DNA from: Trebouxia sp. TZW2008
Taxonomy: Eukaryota > Chlorophyta > Trebouxiophyceae > Trebouxiales > Trebouxiaceae
Assembly (NCBI GenBank): GCA_002118135.1
Contig: BDIU01000232.1
Coordinates: 1 to 64,000 of the forward strand
Length of the DNA: 64,000 bases
Reading direction: 5' to 3'
The position numbers were made by a program, and so were the translations under genes. The notes under the pieces were generated by a model. That model made no database searches. It was not told the origin of the DNA and worked only from the letters and a program-made list of their open reading frames with translations. This document shows, piece after piece, positions 11,803 to 21,852 of the stretch. Every line of letters starts with the position of its first letter. The first letter of the stretch is position 1.

Positions 11803-12264
11803 GCACTTTCTGCAGGTGAAATTGAAGTACGGGCAGTAACTAGGCCTCTGGCCTGGAGTCGGCTGGATGAGAGCGCTTGCAGCTCAGAATAGGTTGCAGT
11901 GTCTGCTGTCTGTGATCAAGCTGACCGACTTTGAGCTGTGCAGCAAATTAAAGTCGGCAGCAATGGACTTTCAGCTTGTGCGATGAAGTCGTAAGCTTCT
12001 GTGTGTACGATCCGTCTGATTCAGAGCTACGAACCAAAGCAACGTTGCGACCGGGGAGGGATGCAGCAGCCCGTGCCAAATGTGTTTGCTTTGATTCTGC
12101 TTGATGACACAAATTCACTGCTAACCCCGTTGCGCAAATTGTACAGTCAGCCAGCGGAGTAAAGCAACCGCAAGCAGAGCGCTGAGATCAGTTGCTGCAC
12201 TATCTAGTCATCCCTGGGCATATGGTTTCGGAGCTTCCTCGACATTTTCTGCCGAAAGTGTCGC
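11803..12264. promoter_or_regulatory. Shared upstream region of divergent AP2 and HOS1-like genes
   Basis: About 460 bp separate the AP2 start (minus, 11802) from the HOS1-like start (plus, 12265). No gene is visible. Any promoters for both genes must lie here or overlap the first exons. No TATA box or binding site could be assigned with confidence. Confidence 0.5.
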
Positions 12265-15200
12265 ATGCATATGGTGTCGGAGCACTGCTTGACTTTCAAT
12301 AGCTCGGATGGCCCAGCAAATGAAGTTGTGCATAGTACTGCTGCAGAGGAAGCTGCTCAAAAGATCAGCTCAGATGTGCCAAAACTGCAGTGCTGCTTGA
12401 GTGTTCATCGTGCCCTGGAAGATCACCGCCAGATGGCGACGGGTTTGACGGTCGCGGCCCTGCAACAACTTGTTGACGCAGACCCGCCCAGTTACATCAG
12501 CAGATCTGGTGGCACTCGCACTGTGAGAGCGGTATTCGATAGCTGCAAGGCTGCACGACTAACAGATGCTCAGGCTCCAACAGATGTCTTGGCTTTAGAG
12601 GCTGTCTTCGACGTTGCTCTGCACAACGGGTTAGGCTGTTTGATTTTGGACTATGTGCACGAAGTTTGCATGAGCCGCACGCTCGTGTCGAGCGACCCCG
12701 TCGATGCTGCTATGCTGGATGGCAGTACTGTACAGCGCTGGTGTCAATCCGCCCTGCACAGAAGCAAAGCCAAGGTGCTGGAGCAGCTCAACAACGTCAG
12801 TCTGGAACGTCTCCATGGTTCAGCTGTTCTGCAGCAAGAGAGCGGCTGCATCAATGCCTTGCTACTGGTCGTCAAAGCCCTTGCTTCTGAAGACTCAAAC
12901 AGGTCAGAATTCAGCCAAAAACGCCTGATCGCTCTCTACACTTGGCTTCATCTGCTAGTCAAATTCAGTCAAAATGCCTTCCTTGCTGGCGCGTTGCAGA
13001 ACCTCACCGTGGTGGTGATGCTTGTCAGCAGCTTGATACTAAGTCACAACCGTGTGTTTTGCAGTGCCAGCATGCTTGCCGAGGCACAGCGCCTGAAGCA
13101 CCTGCTACAAGTAGGTGGCAGACTGCATGATGCATGCCAGGCATCATGGTACAGACGTTGAGTGCATCCAAGACAAATTGCCTAGTATCATCTGAGCATA
13201 TCCATTTGCTCTAAGTATGCTGTTTGACGCATGTCATGCAGCACAGAGCATGGAATCACAATGCAGTCAGATGTGCATAGACAGGAGTGTATGCATACAA
13301 AGGTTCAAGAGAGCATGCAGGTGCTTTAGCACACTTTGCACAGACAGGTAGTATCTTTGCATGCAAACAGTGGTGACAGTCTGCAGGTGCTGGAGTGGTG
13401 CAGCACTCAGAAGCTGCTGCCAAAGGCAGGCCGCTTCAGCTCCTTGGCTGATTGGAGGACAGCTGTCAACAAGCGCCGTGCAGTACAGCAGCCGCGGCCA
13501 TTCCTGGAAGACTTGCTGCAGGGCGTCGCACCCACACACGGACCTCAGGTCGGTGATCTGCTTGCAGCAGACATGTATGGTTGCAGCTTCTTGTGTCAAA
13601 CTTGTCCAGCAAGCATACGCTTGTTGATGCAGTCTGTACTGCTCTTCAAGTTGCTTGAGCCAAAGAAGCAAAAGTAAGCAGCTTTTGCATTGGCAACACG
13701 ATGAAGCTGACAGCAAATCCAGGACATGACCATGTGTCTGTGATGATGACCAGCGCATATGCCACTTCTTGTGTGAGTGCTAGGACCAGCTCACATAAGC
13801 AAGCTCAAGTTGATCCTGCTTTTGCAAAGCCCTCCTGGGGCTGAAAGCAGGTCCACGACATGGTCAGAACATAAAACCCCACATTTTGACTGTGGTGTGA
13901 TAGAGCAGGAGTCAAGCAGTCATACATACCCGCCAGACAGCTTGTCAGCATTTGCCCAGACGCTGTTCCTTCAAGGCAAAACTGACGCAACAGCCTGGCA
14001 TAGCAAGCTGGCCCTATTGCTGTACTGCCTGCTGGATAGACAAGGAGGAGCTGCAGGGCTCAGACTGGACTTGGCCTCCTTCAGGTCGGTTTCCAAGTCA
14101 CCACCTGCCTTACTGGAATTGCATTGCTTGGCATGCATGTCTTCATGCTGCGGCGTGCTAGTTACAGTTACTCAGTGGGATCTGGAGTGCTTACAGGGTA
14201 CTAGTGCTTGTGTCAGTGATCATCATGATGTCCTGACTTCACGCAAAACAAGACTTGTATCCTAGGCTGATGGTCAGAAATAGGAGTTACTCAGCACTGC
14301 AAACGTACAGCGACCTCTGGTGTCCCTGTGAAAACTACATATGCACTGACCGTTCTGACCAATTCGTTGACCACAGGATGCCTCCAATTACTTACTTGCT
14401 TCCAGATAAAATTACAGTACAAACACTGTTGGAAGCTGAAAGTGGACTGATGAAATTCACCTTCCTGATATAAGTGACAGCAGCACCAACTGTGTATTGC
14501 AGGAAAACATTTGACTTGACAAGGGCTGAGGTGGAAGAGTGGCACTGCCAGTTCCTGTTAGATGACGCTTCAGTGCAGTCAGCCCAGTCAGCCGCCAGCA
14601 GTCTTCAGGCTGCCTGCACAATTCTGCCAGGTATGTTTTCAAGCTTAAACATTGTGCAGTCAGAGGATGGTCAATGCTTTGGATTCTGTTGTTCTACTCG
14701 TCAAGCTGCCGCCATCACAGTTCCTCTTGGATGACGCTTCACTTTAGTCAGACCAGCCGGCAGCCTTTATGCTGCCTGCACAATACCGCCAGATATGTTT
14801 TGATGCTTCTGCCTTGTGAATCAGAGGGTGTCTGATGCATTGACTCCTCTGGCAGTACCTGTCGTGCTGCCATCATCACAGTTCCTCCTGGATGGCGCTT
14901 CATTCAATTCAGCCCAGTCAGCCACCAACGGCTTTCAGGCTGCCTGCACAATGCTGCCAGGTGAGCTGCATCAGCTGAGCACAACCGTACAGTAAACTCT
15001 CGTCGTAAGGACACTCAATGTAAGGACAATCTTAACATAAGGACAACGCCATTGGCAACCAGTCACTGCATTCTGACTGCAGTGCTCCCTCTGAGTACAG
15101 ACAATTCAATGTTGAAACAAATTTTTTGGTAACAAAAGCAGTTGTTACAAAGAGTTTTGCTGTGTCTGTATGCTTGCATACAGGCCTTTCTATTTGTCCA

Positions 15201-18200
15201 CAAGCTGCAAGCAAAGCCTGACATCATGTAGTCACAGCTGGCTGATGTGCCCAAAATTCTGTGGCGTTGGTGTTTAAGCTGCCAACACCACACACTCCAT
15301 TAAAAGGCAAAGCAAATGTTGGCTTATGAACAGCAGCTTGCACAGCTTGCAATGGTGGTTATGTTTAGCTATCTTTGGCACAGACTGCCCTGCCGTGACT
15401 GTAAGTGAAGACTTTGGGGCCGTGCTTTTTGAGGCTGTGGCCCCAGGCAACTTAAACCTCACACTGCATGCAGGGGTAGCAAGCAGATGTAGGGCACCAT
15501 CTCGACACTCAATGCCCTTCAAGTTTGTGCAAGCCTTGGCTGCGCTGAGTCAGCCACATGCTGCGCTGGCAGTGCTTCACGCCAAAGGTTGTATCAGTGA
15601 TGCAGACCATGGCAGGGATCTCAAAGTTCCCCAGGCAACTCAAACCTTGCACTGCATGTAGGGGTAGCAAGCAGATGTAGGGGTGCATCTCAGACCCCAA
15701 CCCCTTTCAAGTTTGTGCAAGCCTTGGCTGCATTGGGTCAGCCACATGCTGCGCTGGCAGTGCTTCAAGCCAGAGGCTATGTCAGTCATGCAGACCATGT
15801 GTCATCAGAGGAAGCCTTTGAAGAAGCTCAGACAGGCCTCAACATCAGGCTGCAGTGTGGGGTCTTTACAGAAGCCATTTCAGAGGTGTGTTCTCATTGT
15901 TCCAAAGCTGCTGAAGGGCTGGACATGGTGCTCAAATTTTGGACAATAATGCTTCTGTTTGAGGCAAAATTGCTCAGCTGCTGCTAGGAGCCTTTGTGGT
16001 TCTGCTTCAGAAATCACGTTGCATAACACTGGCCTGATTACAAAATAGGACTTCAGGTCAAATGTAATCGTGGACGTCTTTCTGCAATCTGCCTGTAGTG
16101 GTCCCTGTGAGTCTGGACAAGTGAATATAAGCACGACGTCTTGGGTATAACGGCAGTTGCTACGAAAAGATGTCCACTGCACGTGTCGTGCAACAAGTAC
16201 ATGTGTGTCAGACCATTGATGTTGCATTCAGATGAGGACATATACTGGGCGTCTAGCTTCAGATGTCAAAGCAGACAGGACAGCAGTTCTGATGACTCAG
16301 CTGTTGGACTGGGCTGTGAGCACAAGGCAGGTGCATGCCATCATTGGGCTGCCTCTGAACAGCTTAGAAGAGCAGGTATGCAGCCCTGGCATTTGCATAG
16401 TCAATCACACATGCCCCTACCAGGAACCCCTGTCCCATTCTGAGCCTCATGCTGGCTCCGCAAATTTCTGTTTGCATGTTGTGCATGAATGTTCATGCTG
16501 CCGATGTACCGCGCAATGCACATGGTAGCTGTTGCTGGAAATAGGATTTTGCAAGTACGCCGTCGATTTTGCAAGTACGCTGTCATTGGGCTGCCTCTGA
16601 ACGGCTTGGAAGAGCAGGTATGCAGCCCTGAAATACATCCAATCACGAACCCCACTCCAAGCTGCGATTGCATCCATACCCTCCTGAGACCTGTGCTGGC
16701 TTTGCACTTCTGGGCTTTGCGAGTGGCTATCCTGGCGTGCAAGCCATGCATGTTGCAGTTCATGCTGCAAAGACGCCTCTGGTGTGCTGTCTGAAGCAAA
16801 CATGCTGCCTGCTTCTTTGACAGCAGAAGTCTTTACATGGCATAGACAGTCCTTTCGGCAAAGTGCATGCTGCTGCTTCACTGAGCTTTGCAGCTCAAAC
16901 CTGAGGCACGATTCATGCACCTGCCAGTGCTTAGAAAATCAACAACAAGAAAATCTGACATTTCACGTGAGCTTGAGAATCTTTCATGCTGCTGTAGATC
17001 CTGGTGCATTGGTTCCAGCAGCAGGCACAGAGGGGTAGACACGTGGCCTTCATGCTGCCCATGTACTATCTGCAGCTTGGCCGTCTTGCAGAGGCTCTAC
17101 ATGCACATACAACTGTCAAGGATAGCTTTGCTGGACCTCCAGGTTTGACCATTTGTCCTACATGGGCTGCCCTAGTGACTCAGCCAGCTGCAATATTGAG
17201 TCGTTTCTACTTGGAGGTATCACTGCAGTGAGCATACAGTCATGTGTTCCAGATTGCATTGTCCTTACAACAAGAATGTCTGTATCCTATACCTTCGTAC
17301 ATCAAGGTATACAGACAAGTGCTATGACATTGTGTCAATTGACGACTGTGACAAGGCTGAGAGGACAGCTGAAATGTATGCAACTTCATGCTTGCTGTCT
17401 CTCAGGCCGAGGTTTGTTATTTGAGCAAGCAATGCACGGAAAATGTGGCAGCAAATGTCACACACTGCGCCGAACAAGCTGACAGCTTACCATGTAGCAA
17501 TGTGATCTCAACCTGTAATCATAAAAACATTACAGGGCATGAAGGGTATGCTAAGTATCAACTTGTAGTGTAGGACATGCAGAGCAGCAGCAGCAGCAAC
17601 AGCAGCAGTTGGAAGGGCTGTTAGCAGCTGCAGCCAAGATGCTGCCTGCCCCTCAGCACAGCCTGGCAATAGCCCTGTGTCAGCCTAGCAATTCTGCCTC
17701 ATTGCTCGTCTGTCCGCAACAATGCACCTTGTGTAGCAGATGAAGAGCAGCCCTTTGCCCTTGCTTTTGCCCTGTTCCTTGTGTCTGTCAGTCGATGGTG
17801 ACAGCTGCTGAGTACGCTCCTTGCTGTCTAGGAAGTGAAGAGCAGCAGCAGCAACAACAGCAACTTGAAGGGTTGCTAGCAGCTGCAGCCAAGATACTAC
17901 CTGCTCCTCAGCAGGGCCTGGCAATAGCCCCAAGTCAGCCTGGTGGCCCTGCCTTTGCCCTCACCACTGCCTCTGCTGCTGGCCAGGTCAGTTTCTGTTC
18001 CATCCTCTGCTGTGCATTTCAAGCAAATTGATGCATTGCAATTTGCACATGCAATGCAAGCCATTTTTGTGTATTGCAAGTGGCTCAGTTCTTATTGTAA
18101 GCAAGCTGGTATGTGTCACAAATAGTGTTGGCTATGTTGCTATGAGATGATGCTGAATGACATCAGCTTCTGTAGAGGTCCATGTCACGCGCATTGTGGG

Positions 18201-19244
18201 CAATAATGCTAGAAAACCCCCTTGTTGTAATCCAGGGGTTGTATCAACTTGATTGTGCTGGGCAGATATGTGCATGCACAATTTGCGTGCCCCAGGTCGG
18301 CTTGCTCTTGTTGGCTTTGTCCTCAAGTGAGACATGTTGAAGCAGACAGATGTAATTGGTGCCTCAACAACAGCATCATATGCATAAGCTTGTCTCATTG
18401 CTGTTCATCGGTCAGTGTATCCTCTCTTGCAATGCTGTTAAGTGGGAGGGCAGACATATGCCGTCCAGTTTTGTACGCCTGCTGACGGTGCCATTTGCAT
18501 TGATGTCTTTTTTATCTCCCTATGCAGGGTGCCAGGAGTATACTAGGCGGCATCCAGAACTTGCAGCTGGCCAATGCTCAGAGCATACCCACTGTCCTAA
18601 TCAGGCAATATGCCAAGCTTGGCTCACCGCTGCTGAAGTTGACAAGCCAGCATGCAGACATTGCTCTTGCTTTGTCAGACAAGGAATACAGCAAATTGCA
18701 CCCGCCTGCTGCACAATCTTCACAAGCAAGCGCAGCTCAGACAAGCCAAAGCAAGCCTGCAAGGCCCAGGCAGCCTTTCAAAGCACCGCTGACTCCCCCT
18801 ACGTCTTCGTCCCTGCTGACTGGGCGCTTGACTAAGCAACCTGGGCACAATCTGACTCATTCAGCTGCTGGGAGAGCTGCAGGCAAAGGCTCTGCGGCTG
18901 TAGCATCAGACCCTGTCCCTGGGGCTGTTGCAGGAAGCCCTGCAATGTCACATGGGTCAGCCTACAGGGGCAATGAGTCAGCTGAGATGATGACACCCGC
19001 AGCTGGTTTGGCAGCTGACCAGGATCGGTCAGCAGCACTGCAAGGCTCTGGCTGGTCACAGCAACAATGGGATGAGCTCATGCAAAGTGGCCATGGCAGT
19101 CAAGCCCTGGCTCCAGCAAACCTTGAGCAGGCACCACCTGCATCAGACACACGAGTCAAATTGTCAGGACGTAGGAGACCTGCAAGACCTGTCTTGAAGA
19201 AGCAGCGCATGAACACCAGCTCTGTAGGTGATGAGCTGATATGA
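12265..19244 (+). CDS. HOS1-like nuclear-pore protein (ELYS-type domain) lacking the RING finger
   Basis: About 844 residues. Exons: 12265-12902, 13065-13110, 13387-13548, 13909-14084, 14503-14630, 15662-15885, 16232-16375, 16998-17142, 17832-17986, 18528-19244; all phases close (2535 nt). Co-linear matches to Arabidopsis HOS1 from memory include a segment after FDVALHNG containing VSSDPV, VLEWC, TLFLQGKTDATAW, FLLDDAS, LGQPHAALAVLQARG, AIIGLPLNSLEEQ, MYYLQLGRLAEAL, a Gln-rich LEGLLAAAAKILP block and a basic tail (GRRRPARP). Known HOS1 is an E3 ligase and nucleoporin partner acting in mRNA export and cold signalling. Here the N-terminal exon runs without a break through the place where the RING should be and has no Cys/His cluster. 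A nuclear-pore role therefore looks likelier than ubiquitin ligation. Four exons have decayed copies in neighbouring introns. Confidence 0.85.
14721..14960 (+). repeat. Two ghost copies of HOS1-like exon 14503-14630
   Basis: Segments 14721-14793 and 14882-14960 repeat the exon's 3' two-thirds (TTCCTGTTAGATGACGCTTC through CTGCCAG). The nearer copy has an in-frame stop and a lost donor. The farther copy stays open (FLLDGASFNSAQSA) and keeps a GTGAGC donor, but its entry phase does not fit the preceding exon. Confidence 0.75.
14993..15165. mobile_element. TAAGGACA-type repeat element in a HOS1-like intron
   Basis: Begins ACAGTAAACTCTCGTCGTAA and carries GGACACTCAATGTAAGGACA, then AACCAGTCACTGCATTCTGA, then AAAGCAGTTGTTAC. 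These are the block order and sequence of the elements at 9455 and 56110. Confidence 0.55.
15474..15661 (+). repeat. Ghost copy of HOS1-like exon 15662-15885
   Basis: A 188-bp offset duplication. GGGGTAGCAAGCAGATGTAG and the downstream QALAALSQPHAALAVLHAKG frame match the real exon (QALAALGQPHAALAVLQARG). The ghost has a good CATGCAG acceptor in the correct phase but runs into a stop before any donor. The real exon is entered through a TAG acceptor that is itself the ghost's stop region. Confidence 0.75.
16085..16180. mobile_element. Partial TAAGGACA-type element
   Basis: The middle and right part (GTAGTGGTCCCTGTGAGTCT, ATATAAGCACGACG, GGCAGTTGCTACGAAAAG) matches the right half of the copy at 14993-15165 with many changes. 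The left half is not recognisable. Confidence 0.35.
16582..16630 (+). repeat. Ghost copy of the 3' edge of HOS1-like exon 16232-16375
   Basis: The exon end (IGLPLNGLEEQ) is repeated together with the donor and the first intron bases (GTATGCAGCCCTG) about 240 bp downstream. The copy has no usable acceptor. Confidence 0.75.
17580..17700 (+). repeat. Ghost copy of the Gln-rich HOS1-like exon 17832-17986
   Basis: After ACATGCAG the frame reads E followed by Gln codons, then LEGLLAAAAKMLPAPQ, mirroring the real exon, and it enters in the same phase 1. It lacks the GTCAGT donor of the real exon, so inclusion would need a cryptic donor. Confidence 0.75.
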
Positions 19245-20074
19245 TCCATTTTGTCACGAAGGGCATCATCAATATTGAGCTGAAGCAGATCGACACTTTA
19301 TACACGGCCATCACATTCTGCAATTGCAGCTCTGGCCACAAAATAGACGAACCTCAGATGAAACTCATGATGAAGTTCACGATGGAATCCATGATTCACA
19401 ACAGCAGCGTGCTGTGAATGTTCTTGCATTTACTGTCGATGCTCACATGCAACTGATGTAGCATCTGGTGCAATGCTGAGTTAATTCACTGCTGCGAGAA
19501 TATATGTTTGGGCTCTGTTATGTTGTACATCTGCCTAGATGCCATGAATCATTATGGCAGTGCAAACGTCTTTTCGTGGCGCTCGAGTCACTTCCACAAA
19601 TGGCAGTGCGAGTATGACAAAGTACACATGCGTTGAGTACAGCGCAATGTTGCAGAGTACTACTCACCCCAGCAGGACTATATGACACGTGGCGAAACGC
19701 CAGCAATCAGCCGCGCTCCCGCGCCCTACTGTCGGCATCGTAAAATCCGTTCGCTGCTATTGGTTTCGACTTTGCGCCTATGTCTGCAAACACACGTTAT
19801 CAGCATCGTGTGAAGCTCTCAGCATTGTGTTCTTGATCGGCAACTCAAGCGCCAAGAGGTACTGCAGATAAGCACCATCACGATCTGATCGGGTTGGAGG
19901 TCGTCACCGAAGGCCAAGTACGTCGCACTGCATAGGGTCAGTACCTAACCAGCTCCATTTATTTTGTTCTGTCTGGCGCGAGCATTGTGTGTCGCCCCAG
20001 GACAAGCACTGACTTGTTTGCCGTGCTGCAGATCACCTGCTCCAGAGCTAGAGTAGCTCCTCTTCTGCCTGTGG
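19245..20074. other. Intergenic, no supported gene
   Basis: Lies between the HOS1-like stop and the GT31 start, both on plus. Short ORFs only. It should hold the HOS1-like 3' end and the GT31 promoter. Confidence 0.5.
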
Positions 20075-21370
20075 ATGAGTAGACGCTGCAGCTCGTGGAT
20101 AGCGTGGCTTTCCTTGACGTCTCTGTGCAGCTTTGCATCAGCCATCCGGGTCTTGGGACCTACACAGGGGATCCTTGGTCCTGACAGCAGCAGCCTCAGT
20201 ATTCTCGCTTTTGGCCTTTGCTCATCCAGCAGAACAGTGCAGCACAGACTTGAAGATGTCGCAACTTGGTGGCAGTCACAATATCAGGGCCTAATGTTGG
20301 TTGACTCAGTGCCAGACGGCCTACCTGCTCTGCCTGAAGGTCTCCAAGTGAAACCCTCAGATCAGTGGCAGTTTGTCAGCGATGCAGAGCGCTGTGCTTG
20401 GGGTCAGGTGGCAGACACTCATGCAGCGTTTCCAGACGCAGATTGGTATATCCTGGGAGATGATGACACTTTTTTTGTCCCAGAAGCCCTGCAGACAGTG
20501 CTGATCAAGTATGATGCTGAGCAGCCATGGTACATTGGACCAAAGTCAGAAAGCTGGTGGCAAAACTTTGATCTTGGCGGCTGGCTGCTCAGCACAGGAC
20601 CGCAACTGGGAGACTTCGCCTTTGGTGGCGGCGGAATCATCATCAGCAAGGGCTTAATGCAAGCCTTGATCCCAGGCTATGAGCAGTGCCTGCATGACCA
20701 TGACGGCATGTTTGGTGGTGACCAGAGAATCGGCGCCTGTGTGAAGCTTCTATCCCCAGGCACAGATCTGACAGAAAACCTGGGCATGCACCAAGTCGAC
20801 GTCTTCAACCATGACATTGACATGAGGGCAATTCTGGAGACCCACCCCGTGCAGCCCTTGATATCACTACACCACTTGGCAGATGTACCCTTGCCTGGAC
20901 TTGGAGACCTGAAAGGACTGCGTCCACACGTCAAGAGCAATCCCTATGGCATCCTGCAGCAATCCATTTGTCAGTCAAAGCAGTTTGGCACCTTCTCTAT
21001 CACAGCTGGGTTGTCTGTGCGATGGTGGAACAACAGCACAGATATCAGCCTTGAAGACTTGACAGATGCTGGGAAGCGTGGTAGCCTACCGCCTGTATCT
21101 AAGAGCTTTGTGTATGCAGACAGCTTGAACACGCTTGACAACATGCGCAGCAAGACTGTTAGCACATGGTATGCTGTATATGATGGGTTCAATGGTGACT
21201 CCCAAACAGAAGCTGACTTTCCCATCAAGGTGGAAGTTGAAGAGCCTGCTGGTCCTGTGAGATGGGCAGGTGACACCTGGGATAGACTGCAGTGCTCGCT
21301 TGTTTCTGGCAATGCTGCAGACAATAGCATACGCATTGTGTTGACTGAGCAGCAGGTGGCTGATGTTTAA
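20075..21370 (+). CDS. GT31/DUF604 (Fringe-like) glycosyltransferase, intronless
   Basis: 431 residues in one open frame, notable beside intron-rich neighbours. Residues 1-23 form a hydrophobic signal or membrane anchor, which suits a Golgi type II enzyme. Family marks: DADWYILGDDDTFFVPEAL with the metal-binding DxD-type triplet at residues 129-131, KYDAEQPWYIG, SWWQN, FAFGGGGIIIS near residue 182, and GGDQRIGACV. These are the order and spacing of plant DUF604 proteins related to Fringe and C1GALT1 (family knowledge). It probably transfers a sugar from a UDP-sugar to a glycan; donor and acceptor are unknown. The ATG at 20075 begins the predicted signal anchor. Confidence 0.85.
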   Translation: MSRRCSSWIAWLSLTSLCSFASAIRVLGPTQGILGPDSSSLSILAFGLCSSSRTVQHRLEDVATWWQSQYQGLMLVDSVPDGLPALPEGLQVKPSDQWQFVSDAERCAWGQVADTHAAFPDADWYILGDDDTFFVPEALQTVLIKYDAEQPWYIGPKSESWWQNFDLGGWLLSTGPQLGDFAFGGGGIIISKGLMQALIPGYEQCLHDHDGMFGGDQRIGACVKLLSPGTDLTENLGMHQVDVFNHDIDMRAILETHPVQPLISLHHLADVPLPGLGDLKGLRPHVKSNPYGILQQSICQSKQFGTFSITAGLSVRWWNNSTDISLEDLTDAGKRGSLPPVSKSFVYADSLNTLDNMRSKTVSTWYAVYDGFNGDSQTEADFPIKVEVEEPAGPVRWAGDTWDRLQCSLVSGNAADNSIRIVLTEQQVADV

Positions 21371-21852
21371 CTGTGCCAATTTTGTGAACTGGCTTGCATT
21401 TAGATAGCTTGACTCAAATTTCATTTAATTTATTTGTGAATCAACAGTTGATTTCACGCAGTGAATTTGCTGTCTTTCTGTTATTGCCTTCTGAAAGCGT
21501 CAGAGTTGCTCTCGAGTGGACTTCAGTCAGAGTTTTGGTGAGTTCTGCTCGTGCAAGTAGTTAGGATGTACATGCGCATGCCATGAGAACAACATTGATA
21601 AATGCTTTTAATGGTGCGAGGCTTGCCCGTACACTAGCTATTGTGTGCAAACGAGAAGGGCCGTTGTTGCCATGCCCACAGCAGGCTTTGTGCTCAACGC
21701 TGTGAGCATCATGTAAAGCTCGTTTATTCTGTGCAAGATATCAAATTCTGAAACAATCAGCAGATTCATTTGTGGCATAAACGCAGCCGATCTGAACCAC
21801 CAAGCCTGCACTGGCAGCTGCTGCCCACATGCATACATATAGCAAACTGGCT
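21371..21852. other. Convergent 3' intergenic region
   Basis: About 480 bp between the stop codons of the GT31 gene (plus) and the EDEM-like gene (minus). No gene seen; holds both 3' UTRs. Confidence 0.5.

Noticed and set aside
12903..13064. Read-through of the first HOS1-like intron, which is almost open
   Set aside because: The extra residues break the HOS1 alignment, whereas splicing AACAG/GTCAGA to TTTTGCAG/TGCC restores it in phase.
20677..21336. Minus-strand ORFs of 87-121 residues
   Set aside because: Shadows of the GT31 coding sequence.
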